Positions 42,258 through 51,930 are shown, counted from the first letter of the stretch. The stretch: 64,000 nt of DNA from Firmicutes bacterium HGW-Firmicutes-1 (GCA_002841625.1 PHAG01000002.1:248001-312000); one strand, 5' to 3'. Notes: generated by a model not told the origin, from the sequence alone. A program made the numbers and translations.

Positions 42258-43172
42258 ATGAAAAACAAAAAGGTTTCACTCGTTATCGTTTTGGTTGTAG
42301 CATTATCGTTGTTTTCAGTAACGATACTTGCATTTTCAGGAAATCAAGATAATTATGAGGCTTTAAAGAAAGTAATGATGGCATCAGAGCATTTTGAAAA
42401 TGGTACATTTAACGGACATTTAACAATCACCGATAATTCTAAAGTGCTATTAGATGCAAAGGTAATAGGAAAAGCTGATCATGTTAGCGAAAATGTAAGC
42501 GGTAAGGTAATCTTAAATATTGAAGATATTACAAAATCTGCGGAATTTTACAAAGAAGGACAAAAAGCATATTTTGTTGATAAAGACAATGAATTATATT
42601 ACCAGGTAGATGATATTGAAGACCATAAAACAAGTCATCATAATCGCAATCATTTTAAAGGGAAAGATTCAAGAGAAATGAGTAAAGCAGAAGAAGAACT
42701 TGTGGATTTTATGATGGGAGATATAAAAGAACAAATAAAATTATCTGTTGATGAAAATGGAACAAAGGCTTTTTCAATTGATTTAACTGAAAATGAAATT
42801 CCAGTTCCAATAAAGCTTTTGTTAACAAAAGGAATATTAGATAACGACCATATGAGTAAAACAAGTGACGATGATGAAAAATATGAAGCGATTCACCAAT
42901 TACCATTTTTTAATGGACTAGAAGAAGCTCATAACAATTTTCCGGTTATAACAGATAATGTCAAGGTAAATCATATCTTAATATCTGTAAAAATTGACGC
43001 TGAGGATAAGATTATTGCGCATGAATTTTCGTTAACCGTTGAAGGAACTGATGTTTCAGGAAAGGCACATACTACGACTATAGATGGTTCTTTGTTACTA
43101 AATGAAGTGAATTCAACAGTAGTTGATACTTTGGATTTAACAGGAAAAGATGTTAAAATTCTTAAAAAATAA
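42258..43172 (+). CDS. Secreted protein of unknown function (304 aa)
   Basis: A predicted exported protein: residues 1-28 are a signal peptide (KVSLVIVLVVALSLFSVTILAFS), with no lipobox cysteine. The mature part is rich in Lys, Asp, Glu and His, with a His/Lys patch (DHKTSHHNRNHFKGKDS) near residue 130 and beta-strand-like alternation (FNGHLTITDNSKVLLDAKV, FYKEGQKAYFVDKDNELYYQ). It has the look of a LolA/LppX-like or DUF-type beta-structured envelope protein, but I recognise no family. RBS AAGGAGAG is strong. Its terminator is followed directly by a two-component system, which may sense the same envelope condition. Confidence 0.75.
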   Translation: MKNKKVSLVIVLVVALSLFSVTILAFSGNQDNYEALKKVMMASEHFENGTFNGHLTITDNSKVLLDAKVIGKADHVSENVSGKVILNIEDITKSAEFYKEGQKAYFVDKDNELYYQVDDIEDHKTSHHNRNHFKGKDSREMSKAEEELVDFMMGDIKEQIKLSVDENGTKAFSIDLTENEIPVPIKLLLTKGILDNDHMSKTSDDDEKYEAIHQLPFFNGLEEAHNNFPVITDNVKVNHILISVKIDAEDKIIAHEFSLTVEGTDVSGKAHTTTIDGSLLLNEVNSTVVDTLDLTGKDVKILKK

Positions 43173-43180
43173 TTCTTCAG

Positions 43181-43213
43181 ACCTCACCGTAATAGGTGGG
43201 GTTTGCCTTTTTA
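43181..43213 (+). terminator. Rho-independent terminator after the 304-aa secreted protein gene
   Basis: ACCTCACC (43181-43188) pairs with GGTGGGGT (43195-43202, one wobble), followed by TTGCCTTTTTAT. Confidence 0.75.
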
Positions 43214-43226
43214 TAAACAAACTTTA

Positions 43227-43255
43227 TTGCTAAAAAAAAGCTCATCCTATATAAT
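43227..43255 (+). promoter_or_regulatory. Candidate sigma-A promoter for the two-component operon
   Basis: TTGCTA (43227-43232), a 17-base spacer and TATAAT (43250-43255), 39 bases before the kinase ATG. Confidence 0.55.
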
Positions 43256-43294
43256 TATGAATATACATTATATTTTGTCAAAGGAAGTAATCAT

Positions 43295-44782
43295 ATGTCA
43301 ATTAGAATCAAATTAATTATTACATATATTATTATGGTAGGTGTAGCAACTTTCATTATTACAGTAGCAAGCATGTCTTTTATGGCTGGGGTAGTAAATG
43401 ATATAACAAGTGTTATCACCGATGATTCCTCTATGGATATGGTTATTCATTCGGTTATTGATTTATTGGCTGAATTTAAACAAGCGCAATTATATGATCA
43501 AGAGAAAATAAAAGATGAAGCGTTCATGAGGGATATTAATGAAAGATTAAACGAATTTTCGGGATTCTTAATCACAGAAGTAAATGGTGAATTTAATTCC
43601 TTTGGAAGTAATGAGCTATCTAGTGCGTTTTACAATAAAATTAAAAGCTTTACTACTATTAAGCCAATAAAAGCTCATGGGATGGATGATGAAAGACATG
43701 TATTAAAGGAAGGAAGTAATACCTACTTTATTATTAAACATGAGTTTGAAGATAATGAAGCTTCAATATTTTATTATATTGTAATTGATGTAACAGAATT
43801 TGATCAGTTGTCTAAGAATTATGGACAAAAATTTCTTGCAATGATGATCGTTATTGTTTTTTTGATTATTTTACCGTTAACATATATATTAACAAAGGAT
43901 ATCATAAAGCCACTTAAAAAGCTAGAAAAAGGGGCATTAAATATTAAAGCTGGATATTTAGATTTTTCATTAGAGTCTAAAGGTAGTAATGAAATCGGAC
44001 GAGTAATCAATGCCTTTGAAAAAATGAGAAGTGAGCTAAAAAAGTCTATAGTACATCAGATTCAGGTTGAAGAAAACCGGAAAGAATTGATTTCGAGTAT
44101 TTCACATGATTTAAAAACGCCCATAACCTCTATTAAGGGGTATGTTGAGGGTATTCAAGATGGTGTTGCAAATAGTCCTGAAAAGCTCGCACGTTATCTA
44201 GAGGTAATATATCAGAAATCAGAGGATATGGATCGTCTTATCGATGATTTGTTTCTATATTCTAAGCTTGATCTTCATCGAGTTCCATTTGATATGGAAC
44301 AAGTTATGTTAAAGCCTTTCTTCAACAGTTGTATTGAGGAACTTCGACTTGAATATGAGAAGCTAGGAATCATAATTAACTCAAACTATTTCTGTCATGA
44401 TCAACAAGTCATTGTTATGGATTCGCAAAAAATAAAAAGAGTGATTCTAAACATTATAAACAATTCATTGAAATTTATGGAGAAAGATAACAAGCGAATA
44501 GATATAAGCTTTCAGGAAGAAAATGAACATATTATTATGAGTATTACTGATAATGGAGCAGGCATTGATCCTTTGGAAATTGATAAAATATTTGAGCGGT
44601 TTTATCGTTCAGATCCATCAAGAAATACAAATACAGGGGGATCAGGACTAGGCTTAGCGATTGCAAAGCAAATTGTTGAACAACATGGAGGTATCATATT
44701 TGCAGAAAGTGTACCTAATGAGTGGACTACCATTTCCATTAGGCTACCCTATAATAAGGAGAACGGATCTTATGAGCAATAA
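43295..44782 (+). CDS. Sensor histidine kinase
   Basis: A 495-residue membrane kinase. TM1 is at about 8-30, an extracytoplasmic sensor of about 150 residues follows, TM2 is at about 180-200, then a HAMP linker (about 201-253), the HisKA dimerisation domain with phosphoacceptor H271 (SSISHDLKTPITSIKGYV) and the HATPase domain with N-box NIINNSLKFM, G1 ITDNGAGIDP, and GGSGLGLAIAKQIVEQHGG. Ligand unknown. The response-regulator gene overlaps its 3' end by 11 bases, so the pair is one operon. Confidence 0.95.
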   Translation: MSIRIKLIITYIIMVGVATFIITVASMSFMAGVVNDITSVITDDSSMDMVIHSVIDLLAEFKQAQLYDQEKIKDEAFMRDINERLNEFSGFLITEVNGEFNSFGSNELSSAFYNKIKSFTTIKPIKAHGMDDERHVLKEGSNTYFIIKHEFEDNEASIFYYIVIDVTEFDQLSKNYGQKFLAMMIVIVFLIILPLTYILTKDIIKPLKKLEKGALNIKAGYLDFSLESKGSNEIGRVINAFEKMRSELKKSIVHQIQVEENRKELISSISHDLKTPITSIKGYVEGIQDGVANSPEKLARYLEVIYQKSEDMDRLIDDLFLYSKLDLHRVPFDMEQVMLKPFFNSCIEELRLEYEKLGIIINSNYFCHDQQVIVMDSQKIKRVILNIINNSLKFMEKDNKRIDISFQEENEHIIMSITDNGAGIDPLEIDKIFERFYRSDPSRNTNTGGSGLGLAIAKQIVEQHGGIIFAESVPNEWTTISIRLPYNKENGSYEQ

Positions 44783-45461
44783 AATTCTAATAATTGAAGA
44801 TGAAGTAAGCATTGGTGAACTTGAAAAGGACTATTTAGAAATAAATGGTTTTGAAGTAAACCTCATTACAAATGGGAAAAAGGGACTGATGGAAGCACGT
44901 ACAAATCATTATGATCTCATTATTCTTGATTTAATGCTACCTGAAATTGATGGTTTTGAAATCTGCAAAAAAGTCCGCGAAAAAAGCAATATTCCAATTT
45001 TAATGGTTTCTGCAAGAAAAGAAGATATTGATAAAATAAGAGGCCTTGGACTTGGGGCAGATGATTATATGACCAAGCCCTTTAGTCCTAATGAATTGGT
45101 AGCTAGAGTGAAGGCCCATATTCTTCGTTATGAAAGGCTGGTAGGAATCAATCAAGAAAAAAATGAATTGTCAATACGTGGGCTTACAATTAATTTAGGG
45201 ACTAGGCGTGTATCACTTAATGGTCAAAATATCTTTTTAACAGCTAAAGAATTTGATCTATTGTTATATCTTGCACAAAATCCAGATATCGTTTTAAGCA
45301 AAGATCTTATTTTTGATAGAGTATGGGGTATGGATAGCTTTGGTGATATTGCTACGGTTACAGTTCATATTGGGAAAATACGTGAAAAGATTGAAAAAGA
45401 CACTTCGAACCCACAATACATAGAAACTGTATGGGGTGCAGGTTACAGGTTTATGGTATGA
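44772..45461 (+). CDS. OmpR-family response regulator
   Basis: A 229-residue partner of the preceding kinase. The receiver domain has acidic residues E9-D10-E11 (IIEDEV), phosphoacceptor D53 (IILDLMLPEIDG) and the Lys of DDYMTKPFSPNELVARV. The C-terminal winged helix shows LTAKEFDLLLYLAQNPDIV and VTVHIGKIREKIEK, ending in VWGAGYRFM. The frame is open further upstream, but ATG 44772 after AAGGAGA gives the canonical start. Confidence 0.96.
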   Translation: MSNKILIIEDEVSIGELEKDYLEINGFEVNLITNGKKGLMEARTNHYDLIILDLMLPEIDGFEICKKVREKSNIPILMVSARKEDIDKIRGLGLGADDYMTKPFSPNELVARVKAHILRYERLVGINQEKNELSIRGLTINLGTRRVSLNGQNIFLTAKEFDLLLYLAQNPDIVLSKDLIFDRVWGMDSFGDIATVTVHIGKIREKIEKDTSNPQYIETVWGAGYRFMV

Positions 45462-45563
45462 TTTCTACACTTTTTTGTTCTTGGTAGATTGTTTCCAATA
45501 ATTTAATATTGACATGTAAGTAGCCTTCAAGTTATAATATGAATGCTTAAGGAAGGTGAATAT

Positions 45564-45929
45564 ATGACAAAAGGTCAATTAGAGACGAAAATAAGCGAAG
45601 CTATTAGTAAATTTGAAATTGAATATATGGGTAGAGGTCCAAAAACAATTCGCACATATATCATTAATGATATGATCATTGCTAGGCTTTCAGGATTTTT
45701 AAATCCTTCAGAGCAAAAGCTTACAGAAAATCCTCAAGGGATTGAATTATTTAAAAAAGTGCGTACTTCTCTTTTTGAAGGTGGGCGAGGATATTTGGAG
45801 ACATTGATTACAGATATAATTGATGTAGCCATAGTCAGCACTCATTCTGATATTAGCACGAAAACCAGCGAAAAAATTATTGTTATTACAACTGACAGAA
45901 ATTTAGAAGAAATGATAAAATTAATATAG
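45564..45929 (+). CDS. DUF2294 domain protein
   Basis: A 121-residue protein matching DUF2294 as I know it: GQLETKISEAISKFEIEYMG, RGPKTIRTYIINDMIIARLSG, and FEGGRGYLETLITDIIDV. Family members are small cytoplasmic proteins of uncertain role. ATG 45564 follows GGAAGGTG; an earlier ATG at 45543 has no RBS. It is 100 bases after the response regulator and could be the end of that operon; a strong terminator follows. Confidence 0.8.
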   Translation: MTKGQLETKISEAISKFEIEYMGRGPKTIRTYIINDMIIARLSGFLNPSEQKLTENPQGIELFKKVRTSLFEGGRGYLETLITDIIDVAIVSTHSDISTKTSEKIIVITTDRNLEEMIKLI

Positions 45930-45970
45930 TTTCGGAAGACAAATCAAAGTAGCCTAGCTAAGTTGAAAGT

Positions 45971-46014
45971 AAGCCGATATCCACAGATAACTCTGAGGAT
46001 ATCGGCTTTATATA
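45971..46014 (+). terminator. Rho-independent terminator after the DUF2294 gene
   Basis: AAGCCGATATCC (45971-45982) and GGATATCGGCTT (45997-46008) form a perfect 12-bp stem, followed by TATATATTTTT. Confidence 0.82.
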
Positions 46015-46105
46015 TTTTTAAACAGATAAAAGTTCTCTAAATCTACAAATTAGATGTTCTACTATCAATTGTTTAAATACTAATTTATTAAAATAGGAGG
46101 ATTAT

Positions 46106-47980
46106 ATGAAAGAATACTTAAACAAAATACACTTATCAAGCGAAGTACGAAATATTCTAGAAGGTAGTCAAAAATTAATATTTCCTAAGTCAAGGGAAGA
46201 GCTCATTAAGCTTTCTTTTGGAACAGATGATAACGACATTTATAATGTAGAATATGACAGTGGTTTTGGAATGTTTACTGAAGCAACAGTTACAAGATGT
46301 AAAAATGGTGCGGTTGTTAATTATACGGATGACTATATGAGACGTCGTGATCCAGATTGTCTTTTAGTAGCAGATGAACTTGATACGGATAAACCAACTT
46401 ATGATGATGTATATAAAGAAAAATTTGAACCATTGAGAAAAGAAACCTTCGAATGGCTTATGAAGCAGGAGCTAATCGTTCTACCATTTATGGCAGGTGG
46501 ACAAGAATATGGATATGATGCGCTGCTTATTGCACCTGCCAATGCAGCCTTTTTTGCTTGTGGGCTTTCGGACTTGCAGGGGTTTTTAAGCATTGATGAT
46601 ATACCTGAAGGATTTACGCCGAAATCTATTGTGTTTCTTGCACCACCCTTTAGACATACCCATTTTGAAGGTAAGCAGATAGTAGTTCACAATAGATTAA
46701 CTCAAATGCATGAAGTGTTTTCCTATAATCTATATCCTGGCCCAAGTGCAAAAAAAGGTATTTATGGTGTATTACTTAATATTGGAGAAAATGAAGGCTG
46801 GACTACTGTTCATGCTTCAACCGTAAAGGTAATCACACCATATGACAATGAAATTGTCATCATGCATGAAGGTGCTTCTGGCGGTGGAAAAAGTGAAATG
46901 ATCGAAAATGTACATAAAGAATCAGATGGAAGAATTCTTATAGGAGAAAATCTTGTAACAGGTGAGAAAAACTTTATGGAGCTCACAGAATCCTGTGAAC
47001 TACGTCCAGTAACGGATGATATGGCTATGTGTCATCCGAAAATGCAAAATGAAAGTAAGAAGCTTGTAGTTAAGGATGCTGAACAGGGTTGGTTTTTAAG
47101 ATTAGATCAGATCAAAAATTACGGTACAGCACCTGAATATGAAAAGACCTTTACACAACCACCAGAGCCGCTTGTATTTTTAAATATCCAGGGTGTTGCA
47201 AACTCTACTTGTCTGGTATGGGAGCATACGCTAGATTCAGATGGTACTCCATGTCCTAATCCTAGAGTTATTCTTCCTAGACGTTTGGTTTCAAATATTG
47301 TTAACGAACAAGTGGAAATTGATGTAAGAAGTTTTGGTGTTAGAACGCCTCATTGTACAAGGGAAAACCCTTCCTATGGAATTATTGGTTTATTTCATGT
47401 ACTACCACCTGCACTTGCTTGGTTATGGAGACTTGTTGCACCTAGAGGGCATAATAATCCAAGTGTAATCGCATCTGTGGGAATGACAAGTGAAGGGGTA
47501 GGTTCTTACTGGCCCTTTGCAACAGGCAAGATGGTTCAGCAGGCAAATTTACTATTAGAGCAAATTATACGTTCTTCTAATACGAGATATGTACTGATCC
47601 CAAATCAACATATTGGAGTATATAAGGTTGGCTTTATGCCACAATGGATTGCTAGGGAATATATAGCAAGGCGTGGAAGTGCTAAATTTAAACCTGAGCA
47701 TTTAAAAGAGGCTCGCTGTACAATCTTAGGTTTTTGTCTTGATTCATTAAGAATAGATGGACAATATATCAGAAAAGCATTTTTACAACCAGAAACTCAG
47801 GCAGAGGTTGGAAAGGATGGCTATGATAAAGGCGCAGAAATACTTACTGAATTTTTCAAAAAGGAAGTAATGAAATTCAACACTCCAGAGCTTCATCCAG
47901 TAGGTAGACAAATTATTGAATGTTTTTTAAGGGATGCTCCCTTAAGTGAGTATATCGACTTGATGCCAATGAGATACTAG
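46106..47980 (+). CDS. DUF4914 family P-loop protein (PEP carboxykinase/HPr kinase-like fold suspected)
   Basis: A 624-residue cytoplasmic protein that I recognise as DUF4914. Conserved stretches are MRRRDPDCLLVADE (residues about 78-91), APPFRHTHFEGKQIVVHNRL, YNLYPGPSAKKGIYGVLLNI and the P-loop HEGASGGGKSEM with K262 and S263. The GGGKS loop followed by an acidic cluster resembles PEP carboxykinase and HPr-kinase-type P-loops, so nucleotide-dependent phosphotransfer is plausible but unproven. Length matches the family. RBS TAGGAGGA is strong. A DUF3360 membrane protein starts 5 bases after its stop, so the two probably act in one pathway. Confidence 0.78.
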   Translation: MKEYLNKIHLSSEVRNILEGSQKLIFPKSREELIKLSFGTDDNDIYNVEYDSGFGMFTEATVTRCKNGAVVNYTDDYMRRRDPDCLLVADELDTDKPTYDDVYKEKFEPLRKETFEWLMKQELIVLPFMAGGQEYGYDALLIAPANAAFFACGLSDLQGFLSIDDIPEGFTPKSIVFLAPPFRHTHFEGKQIVVHNRLTQMHEVFSYNLYPGPSAKKGIYGVLLNIGENEGWTTVHASTVKVITPYDNEIVIMHEGASGGGKSEMIENVHKESDGRILIGENLVTGEKNFMELTESCELRPVTDDMAMCHPKMQNESKKLVVKDAEQGWFLRLDQIKNYGTAPEYEKTFTQPPEPLVFLNIQGVANSTCLVWEHTLDSDGTPCPNPRVILPRRLVSNIVNEQVEIDVRSFGVRTPHCTRENPSYGIIGLFHVLPPALAWLWRLVAPRGHNNPSVIASVGMTSEGVGSYWPFATGKMVQQANLLLEQIIRSSNTRYVLIPNQHIGVYKVGFMPQWIAREYIARRGSAKFKPEHLKEARCTILGFCLDSLRIDGQYIRKAFLQPETQAEVGKDGYDKGAEILTEFFKKEVMKFNTPELHPVGRQIIECFLRDAPLSEYIDLMPMRY

Positions 47981-47985
47981 TTAAC

Positions 47986-49224
47986 ATGAATCATAAAATG
48001 ATTAAACACTCAAACATAAAAATAATTGATTTTATTCCAGCAATTTCTGGTTTAATTGGCAAAGTAGCACTTGTCACATCTTTTGCCTTTGTATGGGCAC
48101 AAGAGTTAAACATTACTACACCAAATTTTGTGTTTGATAATGTGAGAATTGAAGTGATTATTGGAAGCATCATAACACTTTTAGTAGCCTTATTTTTACC
48201 AAATACATCTCCAGCAGGAACACTTGCACCTCTAATCGTGTTAATACCATCTATGGTTAGCTTTGGTGTTCACCCTTTCATTTTAAGTATAATGGTTGGA
48301 TGCATTGGAATAATTGTTGTAAAAACAAAAATATTCAATAAGTTAATATTGCTTTCGAACCATATTGGTAGATCAAGTCTAGCTCTTACCTTTGGAATTT
48401 CAGGCATAATATTATCTGCTCAAAAACTTCTTTCTTTTTTTGGTAATCAGTATATAGCGTTGATTTTTCTGATTTTTCTACTTATACTTACTTATGTACT
48501 ATTGCTACGTTATAATAAGAGCTGGCTAATTATTCCGGCGGCAACTATTGTTTCTATAGTAATTCCTTTACTTTTTGGAATAAGTATGGATATTTCTGTA
48601 CCAGATACAACGCTGAGCTTTAATCCGATTTATTGGTGGAATGATATGTGGGGCATTGGTTTTGGATTTAATATCGTTACAATCATCAAAACCTTACCAT
48701 TTGCTTTATTTGTAGTTCTACTTTGGGCTATTGATACTGTTTCAATTAAAGCTGTGATTCATACAGCCGAGAATTCAAGTGAAAAAAATGAGGAAATGAA
48801 TCTTGACACTTCATTCATTATTGTTTCGTTGCGTAACATTATTGGGGGAGTATGTGGTGGAGCACAGACCAGTTCTCTTTGGAGAAGCTTTCTAATACCT
48901 CTTTATATGATTAAGAGACCAATTAGATCATCAGCAATATTGCTGGGCATACTAGGTATCATTGCAGGGTTCACTTCAATTCCTATAAAGATTCTATCTT
49001 TTTCTCCTTTAATATGGACAGTATTGCTTTTTGGTATTTTTATTCCATTTGTACTAGTGGGAATTAAGCATTTAAGAAGTACTCAAAAAATAACGCAGAA
49101 GATTGCAATTTTATTATTTTCTGCTACAGGAGTGTTTGTTAGTCCAATTCTAACGTGGTTAGCTGCAGTATGCTTTGAAAAAATCGAGCATAAGTTGATG
49201 AAATTAAATAATAAGATTGATTAA
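47986..49224 (+). CDS. DUF3360 family multi-pass membrane protein (SulP/NCS2-like)
   Basis: A 412-residue protein with about 11-13 hydrophobic helices. Segments match the DUF3360 family as I remember it: DFIPAISGLIGKVALVTSFA, NVRIEVIIGSIITLLVALFLPN, FNPIYWWNDMWGIGF and RNIIGGVCGGAQTSSLWRSFL with PLYMIKRPIRSSA. DUF3360 has repeat organisation like SulP/NCS2 transporters, so transport of an anion or base is likely. No Shine-Dalgarno is visible before ATG 47986; it is 5 bases after the DUF4914 stop and is probably translationally coupled. Confidence 0.75.
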   Translation: MNHKMIKHSNIKIIDFIPAISGLIGKVALVTSFAFVWAQELNITTPNFVFDNVRIEVIIGSIITLLVALFLPNTSPAGTLAPLIVLIPSMVSFGVHPFILSIMVGCIGIIVVKTKIFNKLILLSNHIGRSSLALTFGISGIILSAQKLLSFFGNQYIALIFLIFLLILTYVLLLRYNKSWLIIPAATIVSIVIPLLFGISMDISVPDTTLSFNPIYWWNDMWGIGFGFNIVTIIKTLPFALFVVLLWAIDTVSIKAVIHTAENSSEKNEEMNLDTSFIIVSLRNIIGGVCGGAQTSSLWRSFLIPLYMIKRPIRSSAILLGILGIIAGFTSIPIKILSFSPLIWTVLLFGIFIPFVLVGIKHLRSTQKITQKIAILLFSATGVFVSPILTWLAAVCFEKIEHKLMKLNNKID

Positions 49225-49228
49225 TATG

Positions 49229-49273
49229 AAAGAGAAGGTCCTTTTTACTTAGATTAAGGCTTTCTCTTTTTTT
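49229..49273 (+). terminator. Rho-independent terminator after the DUF3360 gene
   Basis: AAAGAGAAGG pairs with a TTCTCTTT-containing arm at 49262-49269, followed by a run of T. The rest of the gap to asnB (49274-49506) holds no gene. Confidence 0.7.
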
Positions 49274-49506
49274 GATATTAATGAATGGTACCGTTGTTTA
49301 TGTATACTTTTTATTTTAACAAACATACTCGATTGGGAAAGTCTGCTTGCACTTTAATTATCATTATGATAAAATTTATTAGATTAACGTCGTATTTGCA
49401 CTTATAATGTTGGGATTTTTGGACATGCTTTTATGTAAAAGTAATCATAGATACGTCGCAAGTAATCATTAATGCTCAGAAAACAGAAGAGAAAGTAGGT
49501 ATTCAT

Positions 49507-51333
49507 ATGTGTGGATTTGTAGGATTTATAGATAAAATAGATGATAAAAATTCAGTTTTAACGAATATGATGAATGAAATTATTCATAGAGGACCAGATA
49601 GTGAAGGACAGTATATTGACGATAATGTGGCTTTGGGATTTAGAAGACTATCTATTATTGATTTAGAAGGTGGATCACAGCCCCTTTATAATGAAGACAG
49701 TACTATGGTATTGGTTTTCAATGGGGAAATATACAATTATAAGCTAATTAGAGAAGACTTGGTTTCCAAGGGACATATTTTCAAGACCTCAACAGATTCT
49801 GAAGTATTGTTACATGGCTATGAAGAATATGGAACTGAACTCGTAAAAAAGTTAAGAGGTATGTTCAGTTTTGTAATATGGGATAAAAGAAATCAATCAC
49901 TTTTTTGTGCTCGGGATTTTTTTGGTATTAAGCCTTTATATTATAGTCAAAGCAACGGTACCTTCATGTTTGGGTCAGAAATTAAGAGCTTAATTCAACA
50001 TCCAAGTTTCATTAAAGAACTAAATGAAAGGGCATTAGAAAATTATTTAACCTTTCAATATTCCCCAACAAATGAAACCTTTTTTAGAGGAATTTACAAG
50101 CTACCTCCAGCGCATTATTTTATTTATAAAAGTGGTGAAATGAACATTGAGAGGTATTGGGAACCAGAATTTGAGACTGAAGATAAATCATTAGAAGATT
50201 ATGTTGATTTGATTGATGATCAGTTTAAAGAATCAGTTGAGGCACACAAAATTTCCGATGTTGAGGTTGGTTGTTTCTTATCAAGTGGTGTAGACTCTAG
50301 CTATGTTGCCTCTTGTTTTCATGGAGATAAAACCTTTACTGTAGGATTTGATTATCATAAGTACAATGAAATTGATTATGCGAAGGAATTATCATCCTAT
50401 ATTAATATCGATAATTATCATAAGATTATTACAACAGAAGAATACTGGAGTGTACTACCGAAGGTTCAGTATCATATGGACGAGCCTTTGGCAGATCCTT
50501 CTGCAGTAGCGCTATATTTTGTAAGTCAGTTGGCAAGTGAACATGTAAAGGTTGTTCTGTCAGGAGAAGGAGCGGATGAGCTATTTGGTGGTTACAATAT
50601 ATACAGGGAACCAATGGACATTGCTTTTTATACTAAGCTTCCACATGGTCTTAGAAAAGCGATTGGATTTTTAGCAAAATTCCTTCCGGATGTAAAAGGC
50701 AAGAATTTTCTTATACGAGGAAGTAAGACGATTGAAGAACGTTTTATTGGAAATGCGTTTATGTTTACTGAAAAGGAAAGAAAAGCATTACTAACAATTA
50801 CTACTGATGCGGTTGCTCCACAAGTCTTAACGAAACCTTTTTATAACAAGGTGAAGGACAAAGATGATGCTACAAAAATGCAGTTTTTAGACATTCATAT
50901 GTGGATGGCTGGAGATATTTTATTAAAGGCTGATAAGATGAGTATGGCTCATTCGCTTGAACTTAGAGTGCCATTTTTGGATAAAGAGGTTATGAAGTTG
51001 GCGGGTAAAATTCCAACAAAATATAGAGTTCATCCAGTCAATACAAAGTATGCAATGCGTTTAGCTGCACTTAGAAATATTCCAGAAAAAGTAGCGCAGA
51101 AAAAGAAGCTCGGCTTTCCTGTGCCTGTTCGTGTTTGGTTGCGTGAGGAAAAATACTATTTGATTGTTAAGGAAGCTTTTTCTTCAGAACATTCTAAGCA
51201 ATTTTTTGATGAGAAGGAATTACTAAAAATACTCAACCTTCATTATAAAGGTAAAAAGGATAACTCTAGAAAAATATGGACAATATATATGTTTTTAGTA
51301 TGGTATCAACAATTTTTTGTGCAGAAGGGATAA
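49507..51333 (+). CDS. asnB: Asparagine synthetase B (glutamine-hydrolysing)
   Basis: Makes asparagine from aspartate, ATP and glutamine. The 608-residue product starts MCGFVGFID, with catalytic Cys2 of the class II glutamine amidotransferase domain (RGPDSEGQY, VFNGEIYNYKLIR). The synthetase domain has the PP-loop LSSGVDSSYVAS, MDEPLADPSAVALYFVSQLA, VVLSGEGADELFGGYNIYR and DKMSMAHSLELRVPFLD. All motifs are intact and length is typical of the AsnB/AsnO group. RBS GAAAGTAGG is weak. The downstream membrane protein starts 9 bases after its stop. Confidence 0.95.
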   Translation: MCGFVGFIDKIDDKNSVLTNMMNEIIHRGPDSEGQYIDDNVALGFRRLSIIDLEGGSQPLYNEDSTMVLVFNGEIYNYKLIREDLVSKGHIFKTSTDSEVLLHGYEEYGTELVKKLRGMFSFVIWDKRNQSLFCARDFFGIKPLYYSQSNGTFMFGSEIKSLIQHPSFIKELNERALENYLTFQYSPTNETFFRGIYKLPPAHYFIYKSGEMNIERYWEPEFETEDKSLEDYVDLIDDQFKESVEAHKISDVEVGCFLSSGVDSSYVASCFHGDKTFTVGFDYHKYNEIDYAKELSSYINIDNYHKIITTEEYWSVLPKVQYHMDEPLADPSAVALYFVSQLASEHVKVVLSGEGADELFGGYNIYREPMDIAFYTKLPHGLRKAIGFLAKFLPDVKGKNFLIRGSKTIEERFIGNAFMFTEKERKALLTITTDAVAPQVLTKPFYNKVKDKDDATKMQFLDIHMWMAGDILLKADKMSMAHSLELRVPFLDKEVMKLAGKIPTKYRVHPVNTKYAMRLAALRNIPEKVAQKKKLGFPVPVRVWLREEKYYLIVKEAFSSEHSKQFFDEKELLKILNLHYKGKKDNSRKIWTIYMFLVWYQQFFVQKG

Positions 51334-51342
51334 AAGGATAGA

Positions 51343-51930
51343 ATGAAAAAAACCAAAGGTGAAAATGGCTATATCAATTACTATAAGAAGCAATATCTCC
51401 TAATTTCATTAGGATTATTAGTTGCTGTTCTTATCATATATTTTATTGGTAAAGTATTTGCAAAAGATAATTTTGTTTTTTTTGCAGTTGGATCAGCAAT
51501 CATGATCTTACCAGCTGCACAATATTTATCAAAGTATTTTGTGTTTGCTAACTATAAAAGTGGGCTTAGGGATAGCTATATGAAATTTAAAGATGTTCAT
51601 GAACAATTAATCGTATTGAGTGACTTAATTATTGTAAAAGGGAAGAAAACCATGTTTTTTGATTTTATAATAAATACAGATAAAATGATCGTTGCTTGTC
51701 ATAAAGCTCAAAATAAGAAAAATGATAAAAAAGAAGAACAACTTAAAGTTGCTAAAGACCTATTAAGCAGTATTTTTAAACCTAAAGGTTATGATTTGCA
51801 AATTATTGTATTCTCTGACGAAGAAGAAGTGTTAACTTATTTGATACAAAATGTAAAAGGCACAATGAATAACATTGATGAAACAGCACAAGATAAAGTG
51901 GCTACGATTATTCTCCAAAGTGCTATTTAA
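51343..51930 (+). CDS. Membrane-anchored hypothetical protein (195 aa)
   Basis: I do not recognise this family. Two adjacent hydrophobic helices near the N terminus (QYLLISLGLLVAVLIIYFIG and FVFFAVGSAIMILPAAQYL) are followed by a soluble domain of about 130 residues, rich in Lys/Asp, that contains an alternating pattern compatible with an alpha/beta fold (FFDFIINTDKMIVACHKAQ, YDLQIIVFSDEEEVLTYLI). It follows asnB closely and precedes an RluA-type gene by 64 bases. RBS AAAAGGATAG. Confidence 0.7.
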   Translation: MKKTKGENGYINYYKKQYLLISLGLLVAVLIIYFIGKVFAKDNFVFFAVGSAIMILPAAQYLSKYFVFANYKSGLRDSYMKFKDVHEQLIVLSDLIIVKGKKTMFFDFIINTDKMIVACHKAQNKKNDKKEEQLKVAKDLLSSIFKPKGYDLQIIVFSDEEEVLTYLIQNVKGTMNNIDETAQDKVATIILQSAI

